DNA of 64,000 nucleotides from Halictus rubicundus (Eukaryota; Arthropoda; Insecta; Hymenoptera; Halictidae): contig NC_135150.1 of the NCBI RefSeq assembly GCF_050948215.1, positions 21,927,943-21,991,942 on the forward strand, written 5' to 3'. Below, in pieces: positions 34,169 through 46,300 of the stretch; position 1 is the first letter of the stretch, and every line of letters begins with the position of its first letter. A program made the translations under genes and the position numbers. Under the pieces are notes generated by a model. The model ran no database searches, was not told the origin of the DNA, and saw nothing but the letters and a program-made list of their open reading frames with translations.

Positions 34169-35102
34169 TATCCAACACGGCAATAAACGTGTTAAAAGAA
34201 ATAAATCGCGGAAGAAATGATACGGTTTGCGGACAAGTTGCGGCATCCGGTTTGGAGAAAGGCGAAAATGGTCCCACGTGTCCCTGTGCAGTTGCTTCGC
34301 CGTTGCAGGCTCGTCTATCTCGAACATGATCGATACCCGGTGCTCGGCCGTGTAATATCGTTGCGACACCGGCATTGCCAGAGAACGGGAATGAATCTCC
34401 CGTATAAATAAGCAAATTTTCCGGGATATCCAGTTATCTGTTTCGCGGCCGCGTCTCAGCGGCTCGTAAAGGGGCCGACGCGGAAGCACGTAGACAGTGT
34501 CGTTAATTTCGTATCGCTCGTAAACGGGAACGGTGTGCGCGGCATGAAAACCGTGATCTTCTATTCGCGGAGCAGTTACGAGCCGATCCCTGAGAACGCT
34601 CCGAGCATGCTGAACCGAAACGGCGAGATGTCGCGCGCAAAAACCGCCTCGCCAACATCCAACCAAGAAACTGAACATCCCAGCCGAACATCTGACGGAT
34701 TTTATCGGCGGCCATTACAAAACCTAGAAAATCGACGGAACGAGGGCTCGAGATTCCGATGAGCCAGCCAACGCGCCTCGAACCTTGCCCCAATTCTCGC
34801 CCTCTCTTCCCCGGGATGTTCTTTATGGAATTTTCATTTTATCGAGAATTTGCAAGCAAGCTTTTTGTTTATAGGTGCTTCAAATCGAGATCTATCCGCG
34901 CACAACCCCGGAGAACGTAGAACCACGTGACCCCGTTTTACGGCGACTTCAATTAGATTTCGAGGAGTCTGTTAACACATTCCTTACCGGCGACTAATTA
35001 ACCCTTGGATGATGGATTTACATTTTCAATTTTACGATTGACGATGCTTGAAACCATTCTTCATTCATCAATTTTTTTAAATTTCATTTTGAACGTACGT
35101 CT
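34169..35102. other. CpG-rich non-coding stretch
   Basis: The reverse-strand frame 34085-34678 begins in unique DNA and runs into the family H element; no domain is recognised. A TTAACACATT-type motif lies at 34972, with CCGGCGACTAATTAACCC after it. Confidence 0.4.
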
Positions 35103-35360
35103 CCGTAGATCTTTATGCAAAATAAAAATGTTCAAATAGAAAATTCTTTTTTCCTTAAACGTGCTTCCTCTTCACCATTTGGATCGTTACCATCGGCCTC
35201 TGTGTCATCTAAACGGTTCAGTATCCCACATGTGCTCATAATTCCTATAAGCTTTTTCCTTAAACGAAATAGAAAATTCTTTCTTTCCCCAATAATCGTA
35301 ATAAATCCCCGTTTTAAATCGCACTCTCTCATTTTTGTCACAAGTGCATCAAATCCGCTG
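35103..35360 (+). mobile_element. Family C element, two-ended copy
   Basis: Left end CCGTAGATCTTTATGCAAAA, right end CAAGTGCATCAAATCCGCTG, about 255 bp. It may contain an internal duplication: TTTTTCCTTAAACG occurs at about 35149 and again near 35257. Confidence 0.6.
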
Positions 35361-37144
35361 TTTGCTCGTTAGTCTTTCTCTTAACATTCTTAAAAATCGA
35401 GTCCTTAAATGACAATTCTGACACCCTGGGTCAAGACAGATCCAGGCTCCGCTGTCGAAGGGTTGATAGATTTTATACTCTACAATTCACAGCTGGGTAC
35501 TTCTTAGAAAATTGTTCACCAGCAATGGTAATTTTCGTCATGAATTAACAAGCTACACTCAGGAACGTGACCTAATTCATCTCCCCCAAGAAAACTCGGA
35601 GCAAGTCACGTCTGGGCGATTCGTTACGCCCAGCATCCATCGAGAAGCGACCCGGACGCTTTAAAATACCCGGGTCAGAAACATCCCCAATTTCTGTTGC
35701 TGTTCAGAGATCTAGGATCTAACGAGTGTTCGATCGAATCAAGGTAAATTCTAGATCGTGATGCAAAACGGGGCCAGGTAGAGCACGCTCGCGGGCAACG
35801 CCTCGAAAATTCTGCGCTAGGTAGCAGCGGAATTGCAGCGGGCGCGATCAATCTCCCCGGAACGTTTCGCGGCGTAACTCGACACACGCGGTACACACGG
35901 CATAACTGGATCGATCGGCGGTCGTGCCGAAGCACAAAACACGGCCGTGATACAACGGGGGTGGTCCGGGCACGATATCTGGCCCAGTTCATCGCGCATT
36001 TTAGCAGAAATTACACGGCGAAAGGGAAGCTCGACACAATAAGCGCGGGCGCCCGTGAAACCTGCTGCTCGCTGCTTCGGAATCAACCGGGTCCGTTGCG
36101 CCGACACGAAAAAATCAGGAAGAGAGAGAGAGAAAGAGGAGGGAGGAGAAGGAAGAGAAAGAGAGAAAGAGAGAGAGAGAGGGAGGGAGGGTGAAAAAAC
36201 GAGGCTTTCGACGGGTCTCGCGCCCGCGCCCCGTCGCGAAACCGCGAGAGATCCTTTGAAAGCTGCCCGGCGTGTCGCGTCGCCGGTGAGCCCATTAAAA
36301 CGAAAGTAGGTATACGGCCAAAGACACCGATCGATTTCCAGTTCGTGCACATCTGACACACGCCTCCAACCCCTGCTCTCCTCTCGACCGAGTATCGCGA
36401 GCCTCTCCCTTCGCACCCCCACAGTCTCCAATTTTTATTATTTTTTTTTTTTAAATAGCTTCATCCTACCCCCTGGCGCCCCGATTTTTATTTGCGTCTG
36501 AAACGATTAGAAGCTCTCTAATACTCCTAATGTCCCAAATGAATTTTCCTCTCATTTTATTTCAGTTCGACACGTTGACGGCCTAACCCCTACCCCTAAA
36601 AACCACACAATATTCAACATCTTAGTGACGAATGGCGGTGCATTGTTAACTGTACTTGCGAAATTTCTCTTCAGTATCATTTGGTGCGGTATCAAAATGA
36701 CTGGACCGAATGTGAAACAGAAAGAACCTTTCAAGAACTTAAATACGCTACTGTGTTACGTCAGCTTACAATTAATAAGATAAGAAATAAAAATCTGTGT
36801 TGTACCTACGTCTTGCAATTAATGCAATTCTCATTTATCATGATGAAGTTGATCTTGAAATTATAGAACAGGAGGTTAAGGTCGCATAAACTATGCTGTT
36901 GGTTATTAGTTATTAGCGGTCACTTTAACACTTCAACTGACATTAGTACCTCAGCCAGCCCATTTGCATCATTAGCATACCTATACACTCGTCACTCGAG
37001 TCAACTGACATTGCACGCGAGTATTAAACAACACTAACATGAATGAAGACACAAATGAAAATATCTAATTGCATAGTTTTGATTTAATTTTCCACGTAGA
37101 ATCATCGAGGAACCAAGATATTCGACCTCGTTACATGTCCCATA
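35361..37144. other. CpG-rich block with (GA)n, then AT-rich DNA
   Basis: A GA run lies at 36119-36191. The 204-codon reverse frame 35817-36431 crosses that run and is open on both strands. No gene is recognised. Confidence 0.4.
36119..36191. repeat. (GA)n-rich microsatellite
   Basis: GA units mixed with GGA and AAAG steps. Confidence 0.9.
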
Positions 37145-37349
37145 TACAGTGATTTCTCTATATATGTCGCCAAGGCCTGGATGATAAACGTCGTGGAATT
37201 ATCCCCACTACCGCGGGGTATGCCCCGTGAGGGGCCGCAATGATCGAGAGGCCGAGGAGTAAACATAACACGGCTCGGGATATGTCTCCTGGACAATATA
37301 TGTCGCTGGCAAGACCCGTGTTGTTGACATATATCAAGAATTCACTGTA
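37145..37349 (-). mobile_element. Family A MITE, full-length copy
   Basis: About 201 bp between TA dinucleotides. CAGTGATTTCTCTATATATG at the left, GAATTCACTG at the right, with the variant palindrome GGGGTATGCCCC as in the copy at 885. Confidence 0.92.
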
Positions 37350-38988
37350 TTCTACGAGCTGTTTTCCTGGTCACTATATCGCCAGAGCATGACTACCTAC
37401 ATGTTCTCCCCAAGTTTGGAGAGTAGAGTGCAAAACTTCAATGTGACTAGGGTGCTCATGCGATAGGAATTCGCTCGCAAAGATCGCCGATCACCTTTTA
37501 TCGATCGACGCTCTTGGGTCCCGATAATTGGAACTCGGCCGAGGTCTGCTAACGGGCCACTTTGCTATAGTCAGCCTTGCAACTCGGAGCTCAAACTATC
37601 GCGAGCTGCGTGACCGAAGATGGGCTTCGATTTTCTTCGGATTGGCGAATGTGCTCGCAGAAGTCATTTCAAATTCCACCGTGCATCGTGGAAGATTGTA
37701 GTTCTTTATACAAAGAAGTATTAGTAGTAGTTAGTTAGTAGTAGTTCTGGTAAAACTCCAGAAAATTTATGGAACGTGATGAATATGCATCATGTGTAAT
37801 ACAATATTCTTGTTCCATTTTGTAATTGTGGCACCTGTACTTCATTATAATATTTTCTATTCTTTCATTATAATTTTCCTCTTCTTCTGACGTGTATGAA
37901 ATAATTGCTTAAAAATGAAGCTTGAATTTACAACCAAGTATAGTGAGATCGAGATTCCTTCTCTTCTGATTTACGTGAAACAGTTTATCGAGAAGACAAC
38001 TTGTACAGACTTGTAATGAGGTCTAGTGATTCCACTTGATGCAATTGACATTTCAAAAATTCGTCAAAAAGGAAACTCGCTCACATTTTCAATAGTCATT
38101 TCATGACCAACGTGTTCCACAGCGAACGAAGCGAACAGGATTTTGTACAAGATGTTAAAAAAAGATATGGAATATTTAAATATTGAATATTAGAATATTG
38201 TACAAAATTTTGTCCATAATATTAAACAGGATTTTAAAGAAACATTTATCTCGTTTCTTGAATACCTTGATCGCCATAAAACGGGGCGCATTGTTGCTGA
38301 AATTCATTCAAATATTTCCCCGTTCCGCAATAGTACGTACTTGACCCGCGCAAGTAAAATTGTAGCTCGAATGTTCTAAGTCTGAGCCTAATTACCATAA
38401 CGACGCGAGACAGGGAACGACGACGTACTCGTTACGAAGCAAGCCGATTTTTCGATTGCCGTGACGACGGAGGCGAAGGAGGTCTCGAATCTCGAAAACG
38501 TCGAACAATATTTGCGAAGCTCGCAATGGGAAGAGCAAACTCTCGCGAAACGACGTCGATACTTACGTCCGATTTCGTCGTCGGCGTCGTGGAGCGCGAT
38601 GAGCTCGTCAACCGGCTCCCTGATTGTTTGTCCTCGAGCGAGGATAAATCAGAAAGATACTGGAGACCGGTCTAGCGGAGAAACACGGTCTGGAATATCT
38701 GCCGGGGCTTCCGATCGGCGAAATATTTATGAAATACTTTCGGAAACGAACGTTCCCCCTCCCCCCTCTGTGGCGGACCACAATCCATGTGAAACATAGA
38801 AATTGTTCGCAACTCGCAACGCCCAACCTCGAACGAGAGAATTGTTGAAGATGAATCCAATAATGCGGGATGATGCGAACTCGTTCTGGCTGCATTGAAA
38901 TCTCTGCAATTTTTAGATTATTATTCGTTCAATGGTACCTCTTTTTGGAATATTCATTTGCACTTTATCCTTGTGTATCACTTTATCC
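37350..38988. other. Non-coding stretch, no gene seen
   Basis: AT-rich in the middle. The frame 38461-38799 (plus) is overlapped by reverse frames; none has a domain. Confidence 0.4.
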
Positions 38989-39229
38989 ATTTTTATAAGA
39001 CAACACGTGCCAGTTGTTTTTAGAACATGGTAGATTTAGTGTTAATGTTGAATCAATTCGTATACTTCTCTAGGAAAGATTAGAATAAAAATAAAAATTC
39101 AATTGAACTCTTGCAAATAAAGTATTACTGCTTACTTAAATGCATCGATGAGGTAAATTAGTTTAACACGAAATTGGCTCCAAAGAAAAATATTTTACAA
39201 TCTATAAAAGAGGAATGATCCCTAAATGT
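38989..39229 (+). repeat. Dispersed repeat G, copy 2
   Basis: Partner of 30881-31120 in the same orientation, with scattered substitutions and a few single-base indels. Confidence 0.75.
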
Positions 39230-39349
39230 CGCCAAGGAACCAAAATTCCTCTGCATTCTGTCTTCCAGAAAACAATCCGCAATACTGGTTCCAATAGCTT
39301 CCAATAGCTAATTACGCGGTCGCTAAAATTCTCAATCGAGGTGTCTCAG

Positions 39350-39790
39350 TTAAGGGGGCCGGCAGGCATTTGGCCTTGACTGTCACGCTATGTTACGCTA
39401 TGCCTTTTTTCTAGACATTTTACGTCTTAAATAAGTAAGTAATCAATTAAAAATGCATACCACCGTGTTTGTACATGTCTTTGCTATGTCTGTATAGAGC
39501 CCTTTTTTCGATACGAACACTAAATCTCGCGAAATTAAGAGAATCTCTCAGCGGCAGCCATCTTGTGACGTCATACTTGCTTCAGAATTCGAATTTTCTG
39601 CCGAATATTACAAATTACTCCACGATGAGGTAGAAATTCGCAATTTGGGCTCTATACAGACATAGATTGGACTTTTAGGAAACACAATTGACCACTTCTA
39701 AACTGCTCATTGCAATATTGAAGCGATAGTTTGAAAAGGTTTTGACCCATGCATACGTATATGGATTTCAAACCCTGCCGGCCCCCTTAA
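39350..39790. mobile_element. TTAA-bounded element with GGGGGCCGGCAGG ends
   Basis: 441 bp from TTAAGGGGGCCGGCAGGCAT to the inverted CAAACCCTGCCGGCCCCC + TTAA, about 17 bp of terminal identity. Inner blocks TGTCTGTATAGAGCCC (about 39490) and GGGCTCTATACAGACA (about 39650) form a second inverted pair. No coding capacity. The TTAA target resembles piggyBac, but the G-rich terminus is not the usual piggyBac CCC start, so the superfamily is left open. Confidence 0.8.
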
Positions 39791-42700
39791 TAGCCTTAAA
39801 GCATCGGACTCTGTTGAAAGTATGCCAAATTATTATGAGTAAATCGTCCACAATCCTCAACGGTGCAATTGCCGAGGTCAACCCCATCAACAACCCCATA
39901 AGACCACTTAGACTTTAAGGGTAGCGTGTCTGGAGGGCGGAAAACCGAAGGGCGGAACATTAATTAAGCCGTTAGTCAAAGATGTCCGAAATTTCCTCGC
40001 GACTCCGGCAGCAGGAAAGTTTCGCAAAGTTTTCAGCGGCTTCGGGGAACGATGGGGTTTCTTCGCTTCGCAAGAAGAGGGTGGGGGGGGGGGCGGTAAA
40101 GGGGGCTCGTTCGCAGGGTGGCACGTAGCGGACAAGTAGCCGGGGGAACCATAGATAAAAGGGGTGTAATGAAACACTATCAGACGGGGCCGTGAGTAAA
40201 AAGGTGAAGGCCTCCGTGCTCGCTCGCTCACGTTGTACAGAGTGTTGAATTATGTCTGCGAAGGGGGCGGTCGAGAAAGGGCGAGCCTCACAGAGACTGG
40301 AGAGGGGTAATAACTCATGGCGGTCCGTACACAATACCATTGTGCTCGTTGTACAGATTCTGCAGGGAACAGGGTCCGCCGCCACCGTGTATAGTCTATA
40401 CGGATATGGGGTCCATAAGTATGGCGGCGTGTTGCTCCGGGAACACGCGGATGTATATCTATCGCACCTGGCGCCTGCGATGCATAATATTCCAGACGGC
40501 GAGGAGACGTCTGTCGCTCGCCCAATCGACACTGTTTACAAGCTCCATCGATTATGCTATTACGCTGCCTAGCCACGACTAATGACCACCGGTCCGATCG
40601 CAGATACACCTTCAACGTACAACTTCTGGGATCAAATTGCACTCTTATTAACACATTATCTACCGGCGATTATTTCGGAATTTTGGAAATTCTGTGGGCC
40701 CATGGTTAATGATTTATTAATAGGTCTTTCAACAGCAATAACAGCTTCAATTTTGTAAGCAACGTTGACTATTCGAAACAACTAAATTTTAACTTTAGCA
40801 GGTTGAGACATCAAGCCCTGACTTCATTTATCACCTTAGATCGTACCTGGAGAGATTGTTTTAATAAGAAATAGAGGACAAGTACTTGGATATTTCAAGA
40901 CAACATCAGTCACTATCCCTTACCTTTATTTTGTCACCTTAAAGCCTTTCTCGATATTTAAACTATTTTTCTAATGAATTTTCACAATCGTGAACTCTCA
41001 CCGGTGCACATCACTTTGAATTATAAATTATAGAAACTATACCAGGGTGAGCACTATAAACTTCGCACGGGTGGATTCCTTATCCAAAAATGAGTAAAAT
41101 ATGCAGGATAGTGATTTTTAGTTGGAGCCCTCGTTTCCGAAAAAATTAAGTCTGAAGCGAGACCGGCCGATGTCTGATCATGGCTGGCCGTTTCTACTTC
41201 CCTTGCAATTAGACGGGCGCAATGAGGACTTTCGAACGAAATTTCCTCGAAAACGAAGCCTCAAATAGAAAATTGTTACTCTACATTTTCGACCCAGTTT
41301 TCCACGAAAATTCTGCCTATGCTCATCACAATCCAATTACCTTGAGGATCTCTGCACAATCTCAATATTTATTAACCCTTTACCCTCTAACGTCCACATT
41401 GCACCACAGGCATCACGATGCACAGTACACGGCCATGAATATTTTTCTTAGCATTACAATTCTATATAATATAATCGTAAGCGACGAACAATGTCAATCT
41501 GACCGAGAAAAGAAAAGATTAAAGACTATCCTGCGTCTCGCGGCAACGCGTCGCAAGAGCGTGGAAAATTCCAGTAAGTACTGAAAAAATCCCCCCAAAA
41601 ATACTGAACAAAAACGTCTGAACTGCGCTAGAAGTTTCGAGAAACCGAAGAAAAATTTGCAACACTCCGAAGCCAAATCCGTCCTGCTCCTCGCAAAAGT
41701 ATATTTAGCCACTAATTGAATCGTCAAGAGAGTCGCTCGCCGAAGAATAATAAATAGCTGTTCTCCAGTCACAGTGGCCCATAAACGGGGGCATCTTTGT
41801 CGCGAAGCATGACATTCGGTGGGAGGTGAGTCTCCAGAGAAAGGGGATCGTTTACCATGGTGAAACGGGAGCAGCAATCGGTCTCGGCGCAAAGCGTATC
41901 GAACCGAGCGCGGCTGCTAGAAAAACGAGGAGGGCAGCTTCCCCCCGAAGAGGAAGAGTGGTTCGAGAAGTTCGACTCCAATTAAACGTTTCCAGGTTAG
42001 CCCGAGACGTTCCGGGTAAGCGGGTTCGGCCTCGGGGCGTTGATGACTCTGTCCTAGGATCGCTATTTTCAGGGAAGGGCCGAACCGGAGGGGAGTTTCT
42101 CGAGGACTTTCGAGAGTCAATTGGACAGCGGGGATCGCAAGACCGCTCATTCATAAACATCACCGGGATACGGGCCGTGCTACGCTGTTCTGGGCCCTCC
42201 ACCCTTTGGAGAGAGAGAGAGAGCCTTCGCGAAAAGGGGAAAGAGGATCGAAAGGAGACACGGACGAAGCCCGGGGAAAAACGGACCGGAGGTATCCGGT
42301 AGGAGACCCGTGGAACGGCCACAGCATAAGGAAACACCGGGACAAAGACATCAAAGGACCGGAGGGAAAAAGGAGGCGCAACCGCCGCCGCCCCGGGACA
42401 GCAATTTTCACTCTCTCTCTGTCGCAGCTGGTCCATCGTGCCCTCCTCCTCCTCCCCCTGCTACTTGCATTCGTTTGCACAAATCACAGGACCGTTTCGC
42501 CGTTTCTCTGACGAATAAACGAGCCTCGGGATCGACCCCGCCGAGATTCGACGGACACACGCGCACGGAAGCGTCCTGCAAGACCCTTAAACTTTGCTCC
42601 CTGCGAACACGCTCCTGCCGGGACCCTGCTCGTGATACTTTTACCGAGACATTTGCGTTCTTCGACGATACACGATCGGCGAAATTATCCCGGAATTTTC

Positions 42701-42833
42701 CTCGATTTTCCGCCGGCGCGAGGGTTCGAAACTTCGAGGACGAACATCGACGCATTTGTCTGATTTGAGTGTAAAACGCGAGCGGTCATATTTCATGCTA
42801 ACAGTTCTATCGATCAATTATATCGTTATCAAT
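39791..42833. other. Long non-coding stretch with CpG-rich blocks
   Basis: A G-run cluster lies at 40080-40096. Bases 41045-41220 begin CAGGGTGAGCACTATAAAC and may be another DNA-element end. The CpG-rich block 41840-42780 is open in several frames on both strands (for example 41852-42436 minus, 42310-42768 plus), with no domain. No gene is called. Confidence 0.4.
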
Positions 42834-43015
42834 TGACTGCGGATCTTTATGCAGAATGAAAATTGTCTGAGTCGACTGCGAAGAACCGACATTATATGGA
42901 AACGTATTTTCTCTATTCATGAAAGTCAAAAATAATGGAACATATTGAAATTCTTTTACTGTCTTGTTCCCTTTGTGTTAGACGTATTCGTTTTTATTAA
43001 AATGCATAAAATATG
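42834..43015 (+). mobile_element. Family C element, two-ended copy
   Basis: Left end GACTGCGGATCTTTATGCAG, right end TAAAATGCATAAAATATG (decayed), about 180 bp. The interior carries a GTCTGAGTCGACTGCGAAG block not obvious in the others. Confidence 0.6.
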
Positions 43016-43131
43016 TTATATTATACATCTGCTTTTCCTCGGTTGGTCGTCTGCCTCTCTTGGAGCGTGAACTCGGAGGTCCTCTACTATAGCTGGACAC
43101 TGAGACGACAGCGTGTTGCGTCCTGAAAATG

Positions 43132-43332
43132 TATAGTAAATTCTCGATATATGTCAAGAATACGGGTCTTGCCAGCGTCCTGTATCGTCCAGGAGACATA
43201 GCCGAGCCGTGTTATGTTTACACTCCTCGGCGTCCGTGGCCTCTCGAGCTTCTTGACCTCTCGCGGTAGTGGAGATAATTCCGCGACGTTCATCATCCAG
43301 GCCTTGGCGACATATATAGAGAAATTACTGTA
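43132..43332 (+). mobile_element. Family A MITE, full-length copy
   Basis: About 197 bp between TA dinucleotides. The first base of the left end has changed (TAGTAAATTCTCGATATATG) and the right end is GAGAAATTACTG. The central palindrome is lost. Confidence 0.9.
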
Positions 43333-44213
43333 TTTCTCAAACTGCGAATTGTTTGACACTTACAGTATGAGCTTACAGAGTGCAATACTGCAGGATCTAA
43401 GCAACTGCAATTGCCTGGAATATAAAGAATTTTATGTTGCAGGATGATCTGTGGATCCTAGGCTTTCGGCCACCGTTTCGCAGGATCAAGAATGGGCATT
43501 TGGCGATCGATGAACCCTTGATGGACCGGGACCGCGCGATGGCACGGAAGAAACCCTCGACCCGGCTCGTTTCCACCGAAACAAGCAAAGTGAAATTACC
43601 AAGTATGATTCTTGCTGCGGGTCCGCTTGAAATATGTATGAAAGCATAAGCGCGTGACGTTAGACGGGCGAACGGTCGACGCGTGTGTGTCCTCGCCCGG
43701 GCCCCTGCATATTTCTCTCTTGGCCCTTTGAGTTATTATTCAAAGCAAATCATAGCCACGCCGCGGAGGATTAAGCTTCCTTTTACATGCACGAAAGCCT
43801 GGTACAAGGAGCAGAGGATACTGGGGGAGAGAGGATCCTCGAGCCTCTTCATCACACGATACCCTACCCGCGGAACCACCTCTTTCGTGTATCCTCGTAC
43901 GGGTGCTCTTGTTGTCTCGATCATTATCGGCCCTGGGGATAGATCCTGCCCCTCCCTCTCTTGGCAATTTTCTAACAGCGAATGGTATTTAGTATCGTGT
44001 CCTATCCGCAGATTGGATTTCGGCGGCCCTTCGCTCTTCGGGGCTGGCCCCCTTCTTATGAGGTTGCACTTTTGAGGACAGAGACTCTTCATGCACTTAT
44101 TAACTTGCTAATACGAACGTGTGCAAATAACGCTATCTTCTTTAACCAATTACGTACCATGATACCCGTGTGGGGTCATGCACATGGATTTCACTAAGGA
44201 GCAGCCTAAAAAG
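43333..44213. other. Non-coding stretch, no gene seen
   Basis: Overlapping frames on both strands at 43683-44092 without domains. Confidence 0.4.
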
Positions 44214-44431
44214 AACAGGGTATCCCAAAATGTACTTCCATGAAAAAGGTAATTCCTGAGATTATTTGAAGCAACTTTTTCCTTCACGAAAATGTTCTCC
44301 GTGTCTTTGTTCACGAGTTATTAACGAAAATCAAGAGTAGGAAATGGTGCAATAATCGGAATAAGAATAGGAACAGGCAGAATATAGGTAGAGTAGTCAG
44401 GGTAGGGATGGGTGAGTCGAAGAGAGAAGGG

Positions 44432-44474
<43 letters not shown>

Positions 44475-44640
44475 AATGCGTGGATAAGATAGTTATTTTT
44501 TGTAATCATAGGTTATTGTAAACCGAGTCCAATTCTTGGCCGTAAGGCTGAATAAAGCAATATTATTATTATTATTATTATTATTAACGAAAATCACGGA
44601 CCAATCAGATCGTGGATACAGCGGACGAATTCCGGCTTGG
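44214..44640. mobile_element. DNA-element end (CAGGGTATCCC) split by a retrotransposon tail
   Basis: It begins CAGGGTATCCCAAAATGTAC and continues to GAGTTATTAACGAAAATCA at 44315-44333. The same track resumes at 44581 and leads into CGGACCAATCAGATCG. CAGGGTGTCCCAAAAT starts of this sort are widespread in insect genomes as ends of DNA elements (family knowledge). The far terminus was not found, so the right limit is approximate. Confidence 0.55.
44318..44596 (+). mobile_element. 5'-truncated non-LTR retrotransposon with 16-bp target duplication
   Basis: The identical 16-mer TTATTAACGAAAATCA occurs at 44318-44333 and 44581-44596. The insert between them (44334-44580) ends GGCCGTAAGGCTGAATAAAG and then a (TAT)n-type tail, as in R1/I-clade-like LINE or related SINE 3' ends. 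It contains a GA run at 44433-44471. No reverse transcriptase remains. Long target duplication plus 3' simple-repeat tail are hallmarks of target-primed reverse transcription. Confidence 0.8.
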
Positions 44641-44813
44641 CCAATGCCAACGCTCTGCGCGACCTGTCGCCGAACGGGAATCGATCCGAAACGATTGTTT
44701 GCTATTTAAATAATTTTTATTTAATACCGATGCTCCCTGGAGTACACCCTCTGTCTCCAAAAATTTTTTAGAACAAAAATATTTTCTTCAGAATACTACA
44801 TGGGAGTTCTAAA

Positions 44814-44960
44814 TACAGTGATTTCTCTATATATGTCGCCGAGGCCTGAATGATAAACTTCGCGGAATTATCCCCACTACCTAGACCTCGAACGCCGAGG
44901 AGCGTAAACGTAACACGACTCAAAACCCGTTTTGTTGACATGTATCCAGAATTCACTGTA
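44814..44960 (-). mobile_element. Family A MITE, internally deleted copy
   Basis: About 143 bp between TA dinucleotides. Both ends are good (CAGTGATTTCTCTATATATG and GAATTCACTG), but the palindrome region and the GATACACGACGCTG block are missing. Confidence 0.9.
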
Positions 44961-45897
44961 CTGATAAGGAGAAAAGTGTGCAGGGATCATTTGCAATTTT
45001 CGGAATGAAACACACGAGCATGACATCTCAATACGTCTCCGATACGTTTTCGAACGGTTGATACCGCATCCCAGCGTGTCGTTTCGTAGAACCGCGTGCC
45101 CGGCGAAAAGTGATTTATCAATCTCGGCCGCTAATTATTCGAGAGCCGGATCCTCGAATCGGAGATTCCAGCGGGAATTTTTGTCCCGGTTTGGCCACGT
45201 CACAGGGCCGTCGACTCCCGCCGGAGGTTGGGAAACCCGTCAAAGCGACCTTTGATCCCGTGTGGGCGGCATCAATAACGATCGAGAGCTGACCCGGAGA
45301 GTCAGCCCGAAGAGAAACTCGGCTCGGCGTGGCATGGCGTGGCGCGATGCACGGAAGTCATAGCGCAACGGAAACGGAAATTAGCTGCGGCCCCAGAAAC
45401 AATGGTCCGGCCGGACCTCGGTCTCACCAAGCCCGTCCGTCTCCTTCTTGTCAGAGGGGAGCAACAGAGCGGGACTGTTCTGTTGCCTGTTCCCATTCGG
45501 CTACCATTCGGTTGACAGTGCTGCTGCCCCGAATGTCCTCGGGACCAGTTCTAATTCGAACGAGGGACGGAACGATGAGCACAATTTTCCCTTTTTCATC
45601 AGATACCCAAAAGATTCGATTCATCCAAATTCTTTATATATATCTTTTCTGCATCACTGTACACCATCGTTTCAGAGAAGTAACGTTATCTTTCACGATC
45701 GAATAAATCTCGACGAATTTCTTGAACGTACTGATTAGAGTCACCGAAAGGAGAAGAATTTGTATCACCGTTTACAATTTATTGTAAGCGTGTTTACAGT
45801 CATCAGTCAAGGTTCAAGAACATTTCTTGAAACCCTAGGGGGATCATGTCATCGTTATTTCACTGCTTACGTCCAATGCCCTACTTTTATGAATTTT
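44961..45897. other. CpG-rich non-coding stretch
   Basis: Frames at 45058-45738 overlap on both strands. No domain, RNA gene or repeat terminus recognised. Confidence 0.4.
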
Positions 45898-46169
45898 TCA
45901 TACTCAAGGTCGCGTGAAGGTCATAATATTACAGGTCGTTGGATCCGTCTTGGCCTTGACTATCATATAGCGATAATAAAAATATATCATTCCGTTTCAA
46001 AGAACTTCGATGTCCTTGGAATCTCAAACAATATAACCTTGAACAAATTGGTTTGCCTATCATAATATTTGCCCCTCTGAACCAACTAACGTTTTCCTGT
46101 CAAATTTTCTTCTATCATCAAAAGCAAGCGAGATATTTTACATGGTCGAGTTAGGCGAGACACCCTATA
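45898..46169 (-). mobile_element. Family H terminal relic
   Basis: Inverse of 58293-58570: shared blocks include TATTACAGGTCGTTGGAT, GCCTATCATAATATTTGCCC and the end GGTCGAGTTAGGCGAGACAC + CCTA. Only one terminus is visible (right end at about 46169). No transposase reading was recognised on the left side. Confidence 0.7.
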
Positions 46170-46189
46170 TATCGACACTCCCGAATCCT

Positions 46190-46300
46190 TTTAATCTTTC
46201 TGCTGTATCAAATTTCAGCTATTCATTTTTCTCGTGCGAGTATAAAATGCGCGGTATATTCATTGTTGCGAGTTTTATGCATGTATGACAAGAATGAGTA
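46190..46300. repeat. Two family C ends back to back
   Basis: TTCATTTTTCTCGTGCGAGT...AAAATGCGCGGTAT (46222-46258) is followed at once by GCGAGTTTTATGCATGTATG (about 46269) in the opposite orientation. Looks like two decayed copies joined or one rearranged copy. Confidence 0.5.

Noticed and set aside
34085..34678. 197-codon reverse frame looking moderately protein-like
   Set aside because: Its C-terminal part is encoded by the family H MITE and the rest has no recognisable domain.
35817..36431. 204-codon reverse-strand frame
   Set aside because: Runs through the GA microsatellite (Ser-Leu stretch) and overlaps open plus-strand frames; no family resemblance.
36885..37030. A further TTAA element from TTAACACTTCAACTGAC
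   Set aside because: A TCAACTGACATT motif recurs near 37010, but no inverted TTAA end could be found.
42715..42745. tRNA B-box-like GGTTCGAAACT
   Set aside because: No matching A box at a proper distance upstream and no cloverleaf could be drawn.
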